In this document: positions 49,437 to 60,599 of the stretch, in pieces
Layout: every line of letters begins with the position of its first letter
How positions within the stretch are numbered: the first letter of the stretch is position 1
Assembly: GCA_934045905.1 (NCBI GenBank)
Contig: OW203767.1
Span: 16,061,073-16,125,072 of the forward strand
DNA length: 64,000 nucleotides
From: Leuctra nigra
Lineage: Eukaryota > Arthropoda > Insecta > Plecoptera > Leuctridae
Reading direction: 5' to 3'
Notes under the pieces: model-generated
What the model saw: the letters and a program-made list of their open reading frames with translations, nothing else
What the model was told of the DNA's origin: nothing
The model's database searches: none
Made by a program: the position numbers and the translations under genes

Positions 49437-49872
49437 TTGAAAGAATTGTTTTAATTATAAATGTAATAGTACCTTTGGTAGTACCACATATTATACGAGG
49501 ACAGCTGTTGCAAATAAAAGAATGTAGTAATTCAATTTCATTTTTAATACATTTCATAATTATAGCTTGTGGCGACTTACAATAATGTTATATTTATCTA
49601 TAATATAATATTCTTTAAAAATTACGAGTGTTTTTCACATCAAATGGAATACATTATAGCTTCTTCATTTCATAAACAAAAATGTCCACAACTCCGTAAA
49701 AGTGGAAAATACTTGTGCTTTGACAGTCTTCTTCTGATATAGATTCATAAAACATTTTGTTAACAACTACATATTTTTCTCAGCAGTAGGTTAGAAACAT
49801 TCTAAATACAGTATCTACTTCGAACTAATTTCTGATCAACTCCCATTAAATGTCAAGTGTATTGTGAAGGTA

Positions 49873-50083
49873 CACTTAGCCAAACCAAACTTGAACATTC
49901 AATAATTCTGATAGGCTGATAAATGTAAGATCGCACCATCAGAAGTCCGTCTAAGCGAACTCATTGTCTCACTCTAGTAGGTGACCTCACATTTCAATGA
50001 TAATAACAAGCTTTGATTGGTTATAGGACATGACCAGCAGTCATTCAAATTTGGTCAACGTTCAAGTTTTGTTTGGCCGAGTG
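49873..50083 (-). mobile_element. Tc1/mariner-like MITE, copy 2 (211 bp)
   Basis: This is the reverse-complement relative of 22911-23115, bordered by TA on both sides (49871-49872 and 50084-50085). It shares the interior blocks GGTGACCTCACATTTCAATG and GATCGCACCATCAGAAGT with the other copy. Confidence 0.75.
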
Positions 50084-50707
50084 TACATGAACCTGAGATT
50101 TACGAAGCCAGACATTAGTTTGGCATGACCTTCATTATTTCTGGATTGCAAGAAATGTAATACAAATCAAATGAGGCAAGAAGACAAACAAATGAAGTAA
50201 CTTATAAGTAGGTATCATGGGTATATGGTACTAAACAAAATAAAAAATATGGAAATAGTTACTCAAGAAATTTACGGAGGATCATAAATCATAAACGGGC
50301 AATCTATTACTAGCAGGCATGGTTCTAGGAGGATTTCTTAAGTACCTTCTAGGTACTTTAATTATTATCATGCTTTATTAAAAAATCAATTTATATCAAA
50401 ATTAAATATGGTAAAGAGCTACAAATAATATTCTCCTGTAAAACCAAAGTCGGGTTTTTTCCTGCCTGCTATATTGACTGGCAGTTTTTTAAGTTTATTT
50501 TAAGAAACAAGGCAAAATATTCAGAAAACACTCAGAAACGCTTCTATGACCATCAAATATCCAAAACAATCCCCGCGGATCGTGTTTATCACCAACTTTC
50601 ATCTGTCCACCCCCATTTTCGCTCCTAGAACCACGCCTGATCACAAGCACCAAATAGAAAGAAGCTAAGCAAACTACCACCGCATAATGAGATTATCTTC
50701 TCCAGCG

Positions 50708-52536
50708 CTAATCCTTGGCCTCGATGGCCTTGGGCGGATTATGTGTGTAAATGTAGTTGGTGAGAGCGGTGGCTAATGACAGCCACACCATGTACGGTAT
50801 GAAGATGTAGCCAGCAGTCTTGTTCACTTGGAAGAAGGCAATCCCGGTCGCTGCTGCCGCACCCCACAAGACACTGATCTCGATCAAACCCTACACGGAG
50901 GAGACAAGAAAAGTCAAATGCAGAAGAAATGCTAGATTTCTAATTGAGTTAGTATAAAGTCAATTGGATTCCAGAGTTTAACATAAAGTGCAAATTCGTT
51001 GGCTGGAAATTGTTGAATTTGAAATGCTTAGTGGGATATGGACTTAAGCAATTTGTTTTCCAAGTGTGGAAATTAATAAGATTTTAATAGGATTAGGTAA
51101 CCATAACCGTGGTATAACGAATTCGTCTTTGACCCCCCCTCCCTCCCTAACCATTACTCCCAAAAACTACATAATAAATATTGCATGCAAAGATAATTTT
51201 TCTGAATACAATGGTGAATATTAATTTTAAGCTTGTATTACCTACTACACCCATAATTTTTACCTATAGACTGACTGGACTTATTGTGGCCAAATTGTTT
51301 TGCAGAAGTAGATAACATAAAATTTCAGATAACAATTTAGAATTCTTATCTTGACTTTATTTCATGCTACAAAACAACTGTTTGGTTTCAGAAAAGTACA
51401 TTTGGCTGTACTATATTAAAACCAAATTAGATAACTGGTCCACAGATTGTGCCACATAGCATAACATAATAGCATAACGGAAACAAATTGTAAATTAAAA
51501 TGTATCTCGTACCTAGGCCTACTATTGAAAATAAAACCGTAGGAACCATTTTATGAGAATGTAATGACTAATGTCTGTCCGTCCGGCTGGGTTGCCCAGT
51601 TCGTAGAGCACTCACCCGGCAAGTGAGATGACCAAGGTTCGAGGCCCGGTTCGGTCAGACATTTTTCACAACGCACATCCCTCAATTTAGTACCTACTAG
51701 TTTGAAACTCACCCATTTGAGATTGTGCATTCCAAAGAAGATGGGAGTCCATGCCCAGTTCAAGGCCAACTGTGAGCCGAAGAGTGCAAGAGGAAGAGTT
51801 GCCGGGCCTCCGAACTGTCTCCCGGCGTCACGCCAGACCAGGTACGACGCATAACCCATGCCAGAGTACAACGCCGTCCATACAGGCCCGAACGCCCAGT
51901 CTGGCGGAGTCCACGTAGGTCTGTTCAAAGTCTGTCAATAAATAAGAGAGACTGTTGGTTCATTGGAAATATTCTGTTCCAAACATTCTAGTAGGTACCT
52001 AGGTAGTACTAAATAGCTGTACCTACAGCACACAGGAAGAACACATTTCATACTCACATAATACGACCTTGAAAATGATTATGCAATGTGGGTAATAAAC
52101 TAATATTGTAGGTAGGTAGGTAGTCCTTTGTTTTCAAGGAACTATAAAATTGTATAAACATGTGTTATGTCATAGCAGTGACCAACACATTATTAAACAG
52201 ATAGTAGGTACCTACTAGGTAAACCTAGGTACCTACTGTTTTTGACACAAACCCTTCCACTCTGTGTGTTTTGAGGGCTCTCACAAGGGACAAATCAAAC
52301 TAATAAACTACCTAATTGTATTCTGAGCTATCTACCTATGCGCTAAAATTATATCGGCTGGCAGCACCTGTGAGTGTCTTAAATCAACAAGTAGGTACAC
52401 ACCCCAACACATCGTTTTTAAAACTTACCTTGTACCATGTAGCCACTTCATTCCTCGTCATAAAGGCGCTAGCCCATCCGCCAATATTCGGCAAAATAGT
52501 TGCTCCAACAAGCGGCCAATTAAACGAAAACGACAT
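50708..52536 (-). CDS. Tspo: Translocator protein TSPO, copy 1
   Basis: Coding exons are 52429-52536, 51713-51931 and 50708-50890, with GT-AG introns in phase 0 (donors AAG/GTAAGT and TGG/GTGAGT). The spliced product is 36 + 73 + 60 = 169 residues, the usual TSPO length. It starts [20 protein letters not shown] and carries the family hallmarks [26 protein letters not shown] and QVNKTAG. Five hydrophobic segments fit the five-helix outer-mitochondrial-membrane fold that binds cholesterol and porphyrins. A CRAC-like cholesterol motif ([12 protein letters not shown]) sits near the C-terminus. An AATAAA lies at 50494-50499 on the minus strand. A tRNA-like SINE lies in the second intron. It is the most canonical of three tandem copies. 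Confidence 0.95.
51580..51665 (+). mobile_element. tRNA-derived SINE head in TSPO copy 1 intron
   Basis: A tRNA-like segment has A-box-like TTGCCCAGTTCGTAGAGCA and B-box GGTTCGAGGCC (51636-51646) at the right spacing. It lies antisense to TSPO, between the second and third coding exons. Its acceptor arm does not close as a functional tRNA. Read on the gene strand it gives [20 protein letters not shown], a typical spurious peptide from SINE sequence. Its extent beyond the head is unclear. Confidence 0.6.
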
Positions 52537-52749
52537 CTTCAGAGTGTATATCTTCAAATTAAAATTATATTACTACGAAGCTACTGCAGTGGCAACCACA
52601 ACCAAGTTCGATTCGAAGAACAAAACAATGACGCGTGACGTGAACTCGTGAAGGCCACTGTCAGTGTGTGACGTAACCAGCTGATGCAACACATGGTGCA
52701 GTAGAGCCAACATCAACATTAGAAAATACGCTATTTTGAAATTATAGGT

Positions 52750-53860
52750 ACAAGGGCGGGGGTGGACATTACTAATATTTTGAAAATCACAGTGGAAATC
52801 AGGGGGTTCGTTTAGGTGCAATTTTGAATCTCAGTGTATAGCTATTTTGGGAAATTATAAATTACAAAATATTAAAAAATTGGTCTAAGAGGTTGAAGAA
52901 TTGGTAAATTTCTTGAATTTATTAGGATAATAATATGTAAGTCCGGGGCACATAGCACCGGAAAATTTTGGAATTTTAACTCCATTCTAAGATTCTAACC
53001 ATTCTAATCTATTTTTTAAAGTTTATTTTCACACATTATTTTAAATGTGTATATTTTTTTTGATGAACCCTGATTTCGGGGGGGGGGGGCGGGGGGGGCC
53101 ATGCCCCCCCTCCCCCCGCCTACCCCTGAATACGTCCTTGTATAGGTACCTACCTATCAAAAATATTTAATTATTTAATAATTATTTTACATGAAATTTT
53201 AAGTTACTTTTCATCTCTACCTTATCCTAACTTATCCTAGATGGAACTATAAAAATACATGGATTGAAAGAAAATATTTATTTTGAATTTATATGTATAA
53301 AAAGGTTTTATTATGTTTAATAATTATTTTACATGAAATTTTACTAATGCCTAGTAAATAGATCAATGCTGCCAAAATAATTAGGTAAGTACAAAAATAC
53401 AAAAGTTCCAATATCAACTCAATTACTATACTGCATGGTGAAATATCCCTTGAGTAACTATTTTTCTTAATAATATAAAGCATGATGGTATACAGAGAGG
53501 TGGGATGACAAGAGCTGTACCGCCCATGCTAAGTCTGTGGACGGTATCTGTTAAGGTAAACAGACAGCTCTCTCGGCAGCAGGCAGCAGAGCGCCCTAGC
53601 GGCCAACTCGTGAAAGTCTGCATACTGCCGGGTTGGTGTCTAGTACCGCGTTCACCACCAGGCGTGCTGCATGGTGCTTTCCACGACGTTAAGGGACCGG
53701 CTCTCAGCGCTCCGTGAATTCACCACTCTGTATCCTATGCCCATGATGGCCTCTCTACCACCATGATATAAAGACTGTAAAGCACATAATAATCAAAACA
53801 TGTGTGCAGAATGTCGGTATTTGCAATGGTCGACCATTACATATAATGGGAATGAGGTAA
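52750..53860. other. Intergenic region between TSPO copies 1 and 2
   Basis: A poly-G run followed by poly-C with CCATG between them lies at about 53079-53120 and resembles the GC-rich end of a DNA transposon; no matching partner end was found. The stretch 53505-53720 is GC-richer than its flanks but has no supported frame. Confidence 0.4.
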
Positions 53861-53908
53861 GATTGCCCCACCGGTTATGATTGTAACCGTTTGTCAGCTG
53901 CTGCGGAG

Positions 53909-55458
53909 CTAGTTCTCCTTGTCTGGCAGAGCTTTAGGGTTGCTGCGGTAGAGGCGGTACTGCAGCTGCGTCGTGTACATCAGCCAGGCCATCATCGGAG
54001 CCACCAGCGAACCAGCTGTCTTGTTCACTCGGTAGAAAGCCAGGCCACAAGCAGCGACGTTCACGTCAAGAAGCACCATCTCAAGGAAGCTCTGCACAAG
54101 TGAAGCATGAAGATGTATTGTGCAATGAATGCAGAGGCGTGAGTTGTAAATCTTGGGACAAGAGCATGTTCCGTGCATGTTGTGAAACATTTTGTTATGA
54201 AAAAAAATAAAAAATTTAAAAGGATAACCAGCAAATAATTTTAATTTCCAAAAAACTTCAATATTAGTTTTTACATTGATTATAGGTAATTACTTCTACA
54301 ATTAATTTTTTGTAAACTACATAGATTTCAGGAGAAAACAATACACAGCTAAAAAAAATCTAAAATTCTATTCCATTCTGTCCTATTCCGTTCATAAATA
54401 GGATTAGGAAGGTATAGTCCGTCCCACCCTAACGTGGAGTGGAATCTATCAGCAAAACAATTATTTTGATTATTCCTAGATATCAAGAAACTCTTTCCCT
54501 ACAGCACTAACTGTTCTCCCCATCCGAGTCAAAGAACGAATCTACAAAGAAATGTACCTATGTAGTACTTTAAATGTTATCGAAGTAAAACAGTCTCATT
54601 CTACTGCCACGTAGGGTGGGACATATTATGCAGAAGTTGTTTTCCTTTTATTCGATAAACTTGGCCTATCTCAAGTTTGTAATAATGTCCGACCACAATT
54701 ATTGAGTTCCTCACCCATTTAAAACTATGTAACTTGAAGAATATCTCCGTCCAGAGCAAGTCGAGTGCATACTGTGAGGCGTAGAGCGCAAGAGGCAACG
54801 CTGCGGCGCCTCCCAACTCTCGCCCCGAGTCGCGCCAGACCATGTAAGCCGCGTAGCCCATAACAGAGTTGCAGATGAACCCCATCAGAGCGTACACCCA
54901 GTCCGGTGGCGTTCCGAGTGGCATCTTCACCGTCTGGCACACACGCATGCAACATTTGGTAACAATTTTGGTGCTTGCGGTTTAATTAAAATTAATTGCA
55001 ACAATACCAGCGTGAGCACTAGCAGTTGGTAGCGAAAAGAACCATCCCTTTATAGGGATATGGTTTTTTTACTTTTTAATGAAAATGTCAATTCTATTTC
55101 AATCGATTCTTTATATCGCATGAAGGAAAATCGAATCAACATATCGAAAAATTGAATCCAAAATATCGATAGGTGCGGTTTTTTAAAATTACATTTGTAA
55201 AAGAAATTTGAATGAGAAGGGTAGAACTAGATTAATGCACGAATGCATTGACATTCAATGCAACCTCTTCCCTTACACTTAGTGCTCTCTATCACAGCTT
55301 GTGATTTGAAGTTGGCTCAAACAAAACCCCATCAAAAAACAATTTACAATTACCTTGTACCACACTTTGAGGTCATTATCACATCGCTGCATTATCAACC
55401 AGCCGCCGACGTTAGGTAATATCACGGCGCCAATAGCAGGCCAGTTCAGTGAGATCAT
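53909..55458 (-). CDS. TSPO paralogue, copy 2 (diverged)
   Basis: Exons are 55354-55458, 54715-54933 and 53909-54091, giving 35 + 73 + 60 = 168 residues with junctions at the same places as copy 1. It starts MISLNWPAIGAVILPNVGGW. In exon 2 the conserved FGPVWT segment is replaced by YALMGF, and the ALNW motif by ALDL. Splice sites and frame remain intact, so this is a diverged gene and not an obvious pseudogene. Exon 3 (starting SFLEMVLLDVNVAACGLAFY) is nearly identical to copy 3. Altered ligand pocket chemistry is inferred from the GPVW loss, because that motif lies in the second helix lining the binding cavity. Confidence 0.9.
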
Positions 55459-55773
55459 CTTGAATCTTGTTCACTCTTCTCTTTATTTAAACACACAAAA
55501 CGCCGCTCAAACAAGCTGGATGGAAGGATGCTAACCTTGAACCAGTTGTTGCTATGCCACATGGTGCAGTGTTGCCAACGTCAAAATATGAAAATACGCT
55601 AAGAAGATTAAAAATGTCTATGTAATTTTGTATAACTTACTACAACTAAATATTTGTATTAGCACAATAAATATGTATGCAGAGCAGTGGCAGAGCAACC
55701 TCTGCAGCATACGAAAGCATTCTGCATGCTGAACATCGCCATTTTCGTATTTGTTCACTTACTGAAATAAAGT

Positions 55774-55774
55774 A

Positions 55775-55847
<73 letters not shown>
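55774..55847. repeat. (ATT)n microsatellite after a retroelement-like 3' end
   Basis: About 74 bases of ATT repeats follow GAAATAAAGTATTTT. The preceding ~90 bases (from about 55680) may be the 3' end of a LINE or SINE, whose tail would seed the microsatellite. No other copy was found in the window. Confidence 0.75.
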
Positions 55848-55848
<1 letters not shown>

Positions 55849-56347
55849 CCAGTCTAACTTATAGTAAAACAATTATAAAAATGAACACATTTATAAAATT
55901 TTGATAAAAAATCATTTATTTTTGACAAAATTGCAATTAAAAAGTAAAATTAATATTTTTAATGGTTACTAATGTTTAATTAATAATTCCACGTACAAAA
56001 ATGCTAAGCTGCCAAAATATTAAAGTAATAGAAAAAATTAATGAAAATACAGAAATTAAAATATAAAATTATTTTGGCACAAAATAATGGCAAGTAGAAA
56101 AGCAAATTGATAAAAACAAAACATGTTAATTATCAATGAATTCATGATGAAATATTCATGATTTTCTATTTTTCTTCTTAAAAATAAAGTAAAGCAATAA
56201 GAAAAATATATGTGCCCTCTTTGTAGGTAGGTAGGTATTAGCAATAAATCCATTACGCCATTACAATGACCATTACAATAGAAATGAGGTATATGATTGT
56301 CTTAAGGCACTTGTAGTTGAGGTATCCGGTTGTCAGCTGCTGCGGAG

Positions 56348-58215
56348 TTAGTTCTCCTTGTCCGGCAGAGCTTTAGGGTTGCTGCGGTAGAGGCGGTACT
56401 GCAGCTGCGTCGTATACATCAGCCAGGCCATCATCGGAGCCACCAGCCAACCAGCCGTCTTGTTCACTCGGTAGAAAGCCAGGCCACAAGCAGCGACGTT
56501 CACGTCAAGAAGCACCATCTCAAGGAAGCTCTGAACAAGTGAAGCACGAAGATGTATTGTGCGATAAATGTAATGCAGAGGCGGGAGTAAGCAGTTACGT
56601 TTTAAGTGTTTTAGGCTCATATTGATAAAATTAAAAGATTTTTCACTCCTCAACTGTTCCTTGTTTTTATATTTAATGAATTTAAATTATGTTCGATCAA
56701 ATAAAATCTATGAAATAGGTACAACAAATAATTAAAAAATAAGAGGGTGAACATTTTTTGTTGGGATTTAAATATTGCAAAGGATAAGGATTTTTGAAAA
56801 TAACTATTGAGTGTAGGTAAAGTTAACGAATTGACGACGAAGAATTATAAAAAAAATTTAAGCCTGATGAACGTATTAATAACTATGTGCAAAGCACCTA
56901 AATAAATATTTAAAGAAACTTTCTGGCTAACACCATGCAATGCACAACTGTATTGAATTCAATAATGTTAGGTATCAAGAACCTAAGGCATTCATTTTCG
57001 TGCAATGAAATGGAAAAATTAAAATCATTAAAAAAGTGTTAAAATGTTGTGTGAAAATTAACTCTTTTTAAGGGAGACTTTTGTCATGTTTGAGAGCATT
57101 TTCAAGAACCTCCCAGCACAACCAATAAGTTCCTCACCCATTTGAAGTTGTGAAACTTGAAGAATATCTCTGCCCAGATCCAGTTTAGTGCATATTGAGA
57201 TGCGTAGAGCGCCAGAGGAAGCGCTGCGGCGCCTCCGAACTGCTTCCCAGAGTCGCGCCAGATCAAGTACGACGCATAACCCATGCCAGAGTAGATACCG
57301 GTCCACACCGGTCCGAACACCCAATCCGGTGGCGTTCCACGAGGCATCTTCACCGTCTGCATCACAGAAAAACGAATAAAATTAAATAACTATAGGTATT
57401 TCTTTGTACCTAATTAGTCGCATTCCACTGATTCCCAATAAATATGTAATAATAGTTCCTGCAATTTACGAAATTAAAATTGTATTTTTTTTAATGAATA
57501 CCAACTGCTTCAAATATAATTTTAAAAAATTACGTAAAAATCATGAAAATTTTGGAGATAGAGAATTACTAAGTGTATTGTTTTAAATTTTTCCAGATTA
57601 ATTCAAGAGAAGATTATATTTACACTTAGAACTTCTAATTTTCAGAATTTATAAGCTGGCATAAAAAGTTGTAAGAAATAATGGCGTGGTCTTCATAAAA
57701 TGTGTTGCCAAGTATAATAAAAACAAGTACGTATTGTATGTTAATGTACGTATTTCGTGTTGTAATTTACATTCAAGTTTCAAAATTAATTGCGCCAAAT
57801 CCAGCGTGAAAACCATCAATTCAACAGTTGGCAGCGACAAGTGTAGTAGAACGAACAATTGCTAGCTTCACACTCATCCGCTGCCTCGTGTTATGTTTAC
57901 GTAAATAACACATTTTATTCAATGTCAAAAATCCAATTATAACTCATGCCACGCATTGACAGTTGACACTCAATCTAATCAGAATGCATGGGGTCAATTT
58001 GAACTGCACAGAAATACCACCTCATTCCCTTGAACAATTGTTACTAATGCCAAACCAAAACCAAACCAAAACAGTGCAAGTTCAATACCTCTAATAATAT
58101 GTCTAATTACCTGGTACCACACATTGATGTTATCGCCAGATCGCAACATGTTCATCCAGGCGCCGGCGTTAGGTATCATGACGGCGCCAATAGCAGGCCA
58201 GTTGAATGCGATCAT
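56348..58215 (-). CDS. TSPO paralogue, copy 3
   Basis: Exons are 58111-58215, 57138-57356 and 56348-56530, giving 35 + 73 + 60 = 168 residues with the same junctions as the other copies. It starts MIAFNWPAIGAVMIPNAGAW. Exon 2 keeps [20 protein letters not shown] and ALNWIW, so it looks functional. Exon 3 differs from copy 2 by one residue (W for S after KTAG). The first intron shares a block with copy 2 (CCAGCGTGA then CAGTTGG near 57800 and 55005), showing that copies 2 and 3 arose by duplication after splitting from copy 1. A C-terminal LQYRLYR stretch can serve as a CRAC-like motif. Confidence 0.93.
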
Positions 58216-58603
58216 CTTGAATCTTGCTCGGAACAAATTGACACAGTGACAGCTGAAAGACGCTCTGCTACTGATACTGATTGCGTCGTAGCGTCGAAGA
58301 ATGCTGAATGCGTGAGTGTGTGCGATCACACGATGAAGAAGAGAGAAGAGGAGAGCCAGCCAGCTGCGCGTTTGTTTACATAATACAGATTTATAATCTA
58401 AAGAATGTGGTCCATTGATCACGGGAACTCAAGTGTTGCCGATGTGATTTACTCTATAAATAAGACGAGAAGCAATTAATTATATTAAATTATAAATATG
58501 CACAGTTGATTTGACATTGTCTGTCCACAGATCTTAATTTTGCTTTCACATTACTTGCTTTCGTTTATTATAATTTTATGGTATTTTTTTCATGTTTTCT
58601 TTC

Positions 58604-58747
58604 AGTCGGGTGGCAAATGCTGGGTAGGTTCCCTACAAACAGGCCACCACTGTTTTATTCCCACGTTCAATCCTTGTGTTTTCATTATCAAAATCCCTAA
58701 TCATCCTATTTAATCATTCATCCAAATTGCCATTAGCCTAAGTGGCA
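58604..58747 (+). mobile_element. Truncated SINE lacking its tRNA head
   Basis: The segment GGCAAATGCTGGG...ATTGCCATTAGCCTAAGTGGC aligns to 13582-13720 of the intact SINE. The A and B boxes are missing. Divergence is clearly higher than in the intact copy. Confidence 0.7.
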
Positions 58748-59573
58748 GAAAAGATCCCGAAATGCAGATCCCGAAATGAATAAATTTTAATATTTTTTTC
58801 TGGAGACGATACGATGCGTCAGTAAACTGTCATCAACTGCTGTTGTGTTGTTTGTGGAGTGGTGCGGCGGCGGCTGTTGATGGGGGGGCTAAAGACAACT
58901 CTATCAAGTGTCAGGAGAGGAGAGTACAGTACGACTATGGTACGACTAGGCTAGGTACGACAGGCTCTCTAGGTACGACCAGTTCAACTGAGAAGTGTTG
59001 AAAATGTGTTTTGTTTTTTGCTTTGACACACAAACCGCGTTATCGTCAGGATATCCTGAAACTGCTGGCGGAATAGGAAGTCAAATTAAATACATTCTGG
59101 AGGTTGATGTAACAAGCAAAATATCATAAAACCAAATAATTTTACTTCTAAAGTCGCCCGCACTCGATCTGTGGATATGGTATTTTCTTGAGAGAAAAAA
59201 ACTGTATTTTACGAACCCCTTACTCGGCATAACAACGGGGCATGATGCGCCATGCCCATCAACATTTTTAACATAATCATTATTTACCAGGAAAAATATT
59301 GTGTGTAGTGTGAAGCGAGCGTTTGTATTGCATACTACATGAGATTTGCTGATCTACCTTGGGAATTCGCTGTAAGAATTGTTTGCAGGTGCGGTGCATT
59401 TACTGTCAAATTGACAAATATTTTGAGATATTAAGATGAAAATGTCAATAACTCTAAATAGAAGATTTCCCTCCAAAACTAGACAACCAAAACTCAGCTC
59501 ACACGTGAATAAGTACAAAAATACGTTCTCAATATTGTAAAGATTCTACTCAATCATTCCATAATTTTAAACG

Positions 59574-60110
59574 TTAAGGTGATACTAGCGCTCGGCCGTT
59601 TTAGAAAATTTAGAGAGAAAAATTGTTTCATAAGTGAGTGTAACTTTTACAGGATGTTCACATGATCAGTCTGATTGTATATTAGTAGCCCTTTTTAATT
59701 TTTGCTTATTGCATCGTTAATTAGGCGCCGGTTATTCGACAAAACCGCGCAAAACGATGAAATTTGCGATACGATTGGAGACCAAACCCGTAAACCAATT
59801 GATCTCAAATTTTAATCATGATTAGATGAAAGACAAACTTAGGGTTATCCCTTGGCACATTTTTGAAATTTAATTTTATACGGCGCCCAGAGAGACGAGA
59901 AAATAGCTAATTTTTCACCAAAAATCCACTAATTATTACTAATTAACAAAACAAAAAATTAAAAATGTACCAAGGGATAACCCTAAGTTTGTCTTTTATC
60001 TAATCACAATTAAAATTTCAAATAATTTGGTCTACCCATTTCGTCTCCAATCGTATCGCAAAAAGTGTCTACAAAACGCAGCAAAATCGCTCGCGCTTGC
60101 AGCACCTTAA
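59574..60110. mobile_element. Foldback MITE, 537 bp, TTAA at both ends
   Basis: TTAAGGTG at 59574 and CACCTTAA at 60103-60110 bound it. The outer arms are moderately similar (ACTAGCGCTCGGCCG against the complement of TCGCTCGCGCTTG). The inner arms 59765-59880 and 59945-60060 are strongly complementary, including AAACTTAGGGTTATCCCTTG. No ORF is present. A half copy lies at 1824-1998. The TTAA could be a piggyBac-type target or TA plus terminal bases. Confidence 0.8.
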
Positions 60111-60336
60111 GTCAACATTTTAATTTCAATGTATAACCTGAATAACAGCACCGCCCGCAGTCGTCTTAATACAGACCACACTCTCCATTGGGTTGAGTTG
60201 TCAATCGACGAAATCTTCAATCGAACCAAATAGGTTGTCAATCGATTCGTTTATTGACGAAAGATACAGTATCAATTCACAGTGTTGCTTCAGTCATCAT
60301 ACACATGGCAACATTTAAACAGCACCAAACTACCGC

Positions 60337-60569
60337 CTAATTCACCATGCGTGAAGATTCTAAACGCCGAGGGGGCCCACCAGTCCCCTCCTCTACATTT
60401 CTTGTGGTCACGACCCATGGTCGGGAGGAACAGCTGAGGGATCCCAACAAGTAACAACAATCTTTGCTAGACGGCGTTCTTTCTTCTCCTGGTCCTGTCT
60501 GTGTGCGAGTGGCCAGGTAGACGCAACAAGACACTACGAGGAAGAGCAGTGTCAGATTTATCAGATCAG
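60337..60569 (-). CDS. Possible terminal exon of a small secreted or membrane-anchored peptide
   Basis: On the minus strand a strong polypyrimidine acceptor (CTGTCGTCTGGTTGCAG, ending at 60570) precedes a 233-base exon. After a split codon the frame reads DLINLTLLFLVVSCCVYLAT, a signal-peptide-like stretch. A Cys-containing part (KDCCYLLGSLSC) follows, then a Gly/Pro/Arg-rich tail with a PPRR dibasic site. It stops at TAG (60337-60339), and an AATAAA lies about 85 bases on (60250-60255). GC content is well above the surroundings. I do not recognise the family; a neuropeptide-like precursor is one possibility. A second frame is also open over part of it, so the reading frame is not certain. 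Confidence 0.3.
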
Positions 60570-60599
60570 CTGCAACCAGACGACAGAGGTAATGAAATG

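Noticed and set aside
51580..51665. tRNA gene in the TSPO intron
   Set aside because: The acceptor and anticodon arms do not fold as a normal tRNA, and the sequence is typical of SINE heads.
51551..51712. Extension of TSPO copy 1 exon 2 by read-through of its intron
   Set aside because: The open frame past 51713 runs into SINE sequence. The GTGAGT donor at 51707-51712 gives a spliced product of exactly 169 residues.
53079..53120. Terminus of a further hAT element
   Set aside because: The G-run and C-run resemble the ends of the element at 42497, but no inverted partner or target duplication could be located. Homopolymer error is also likely.
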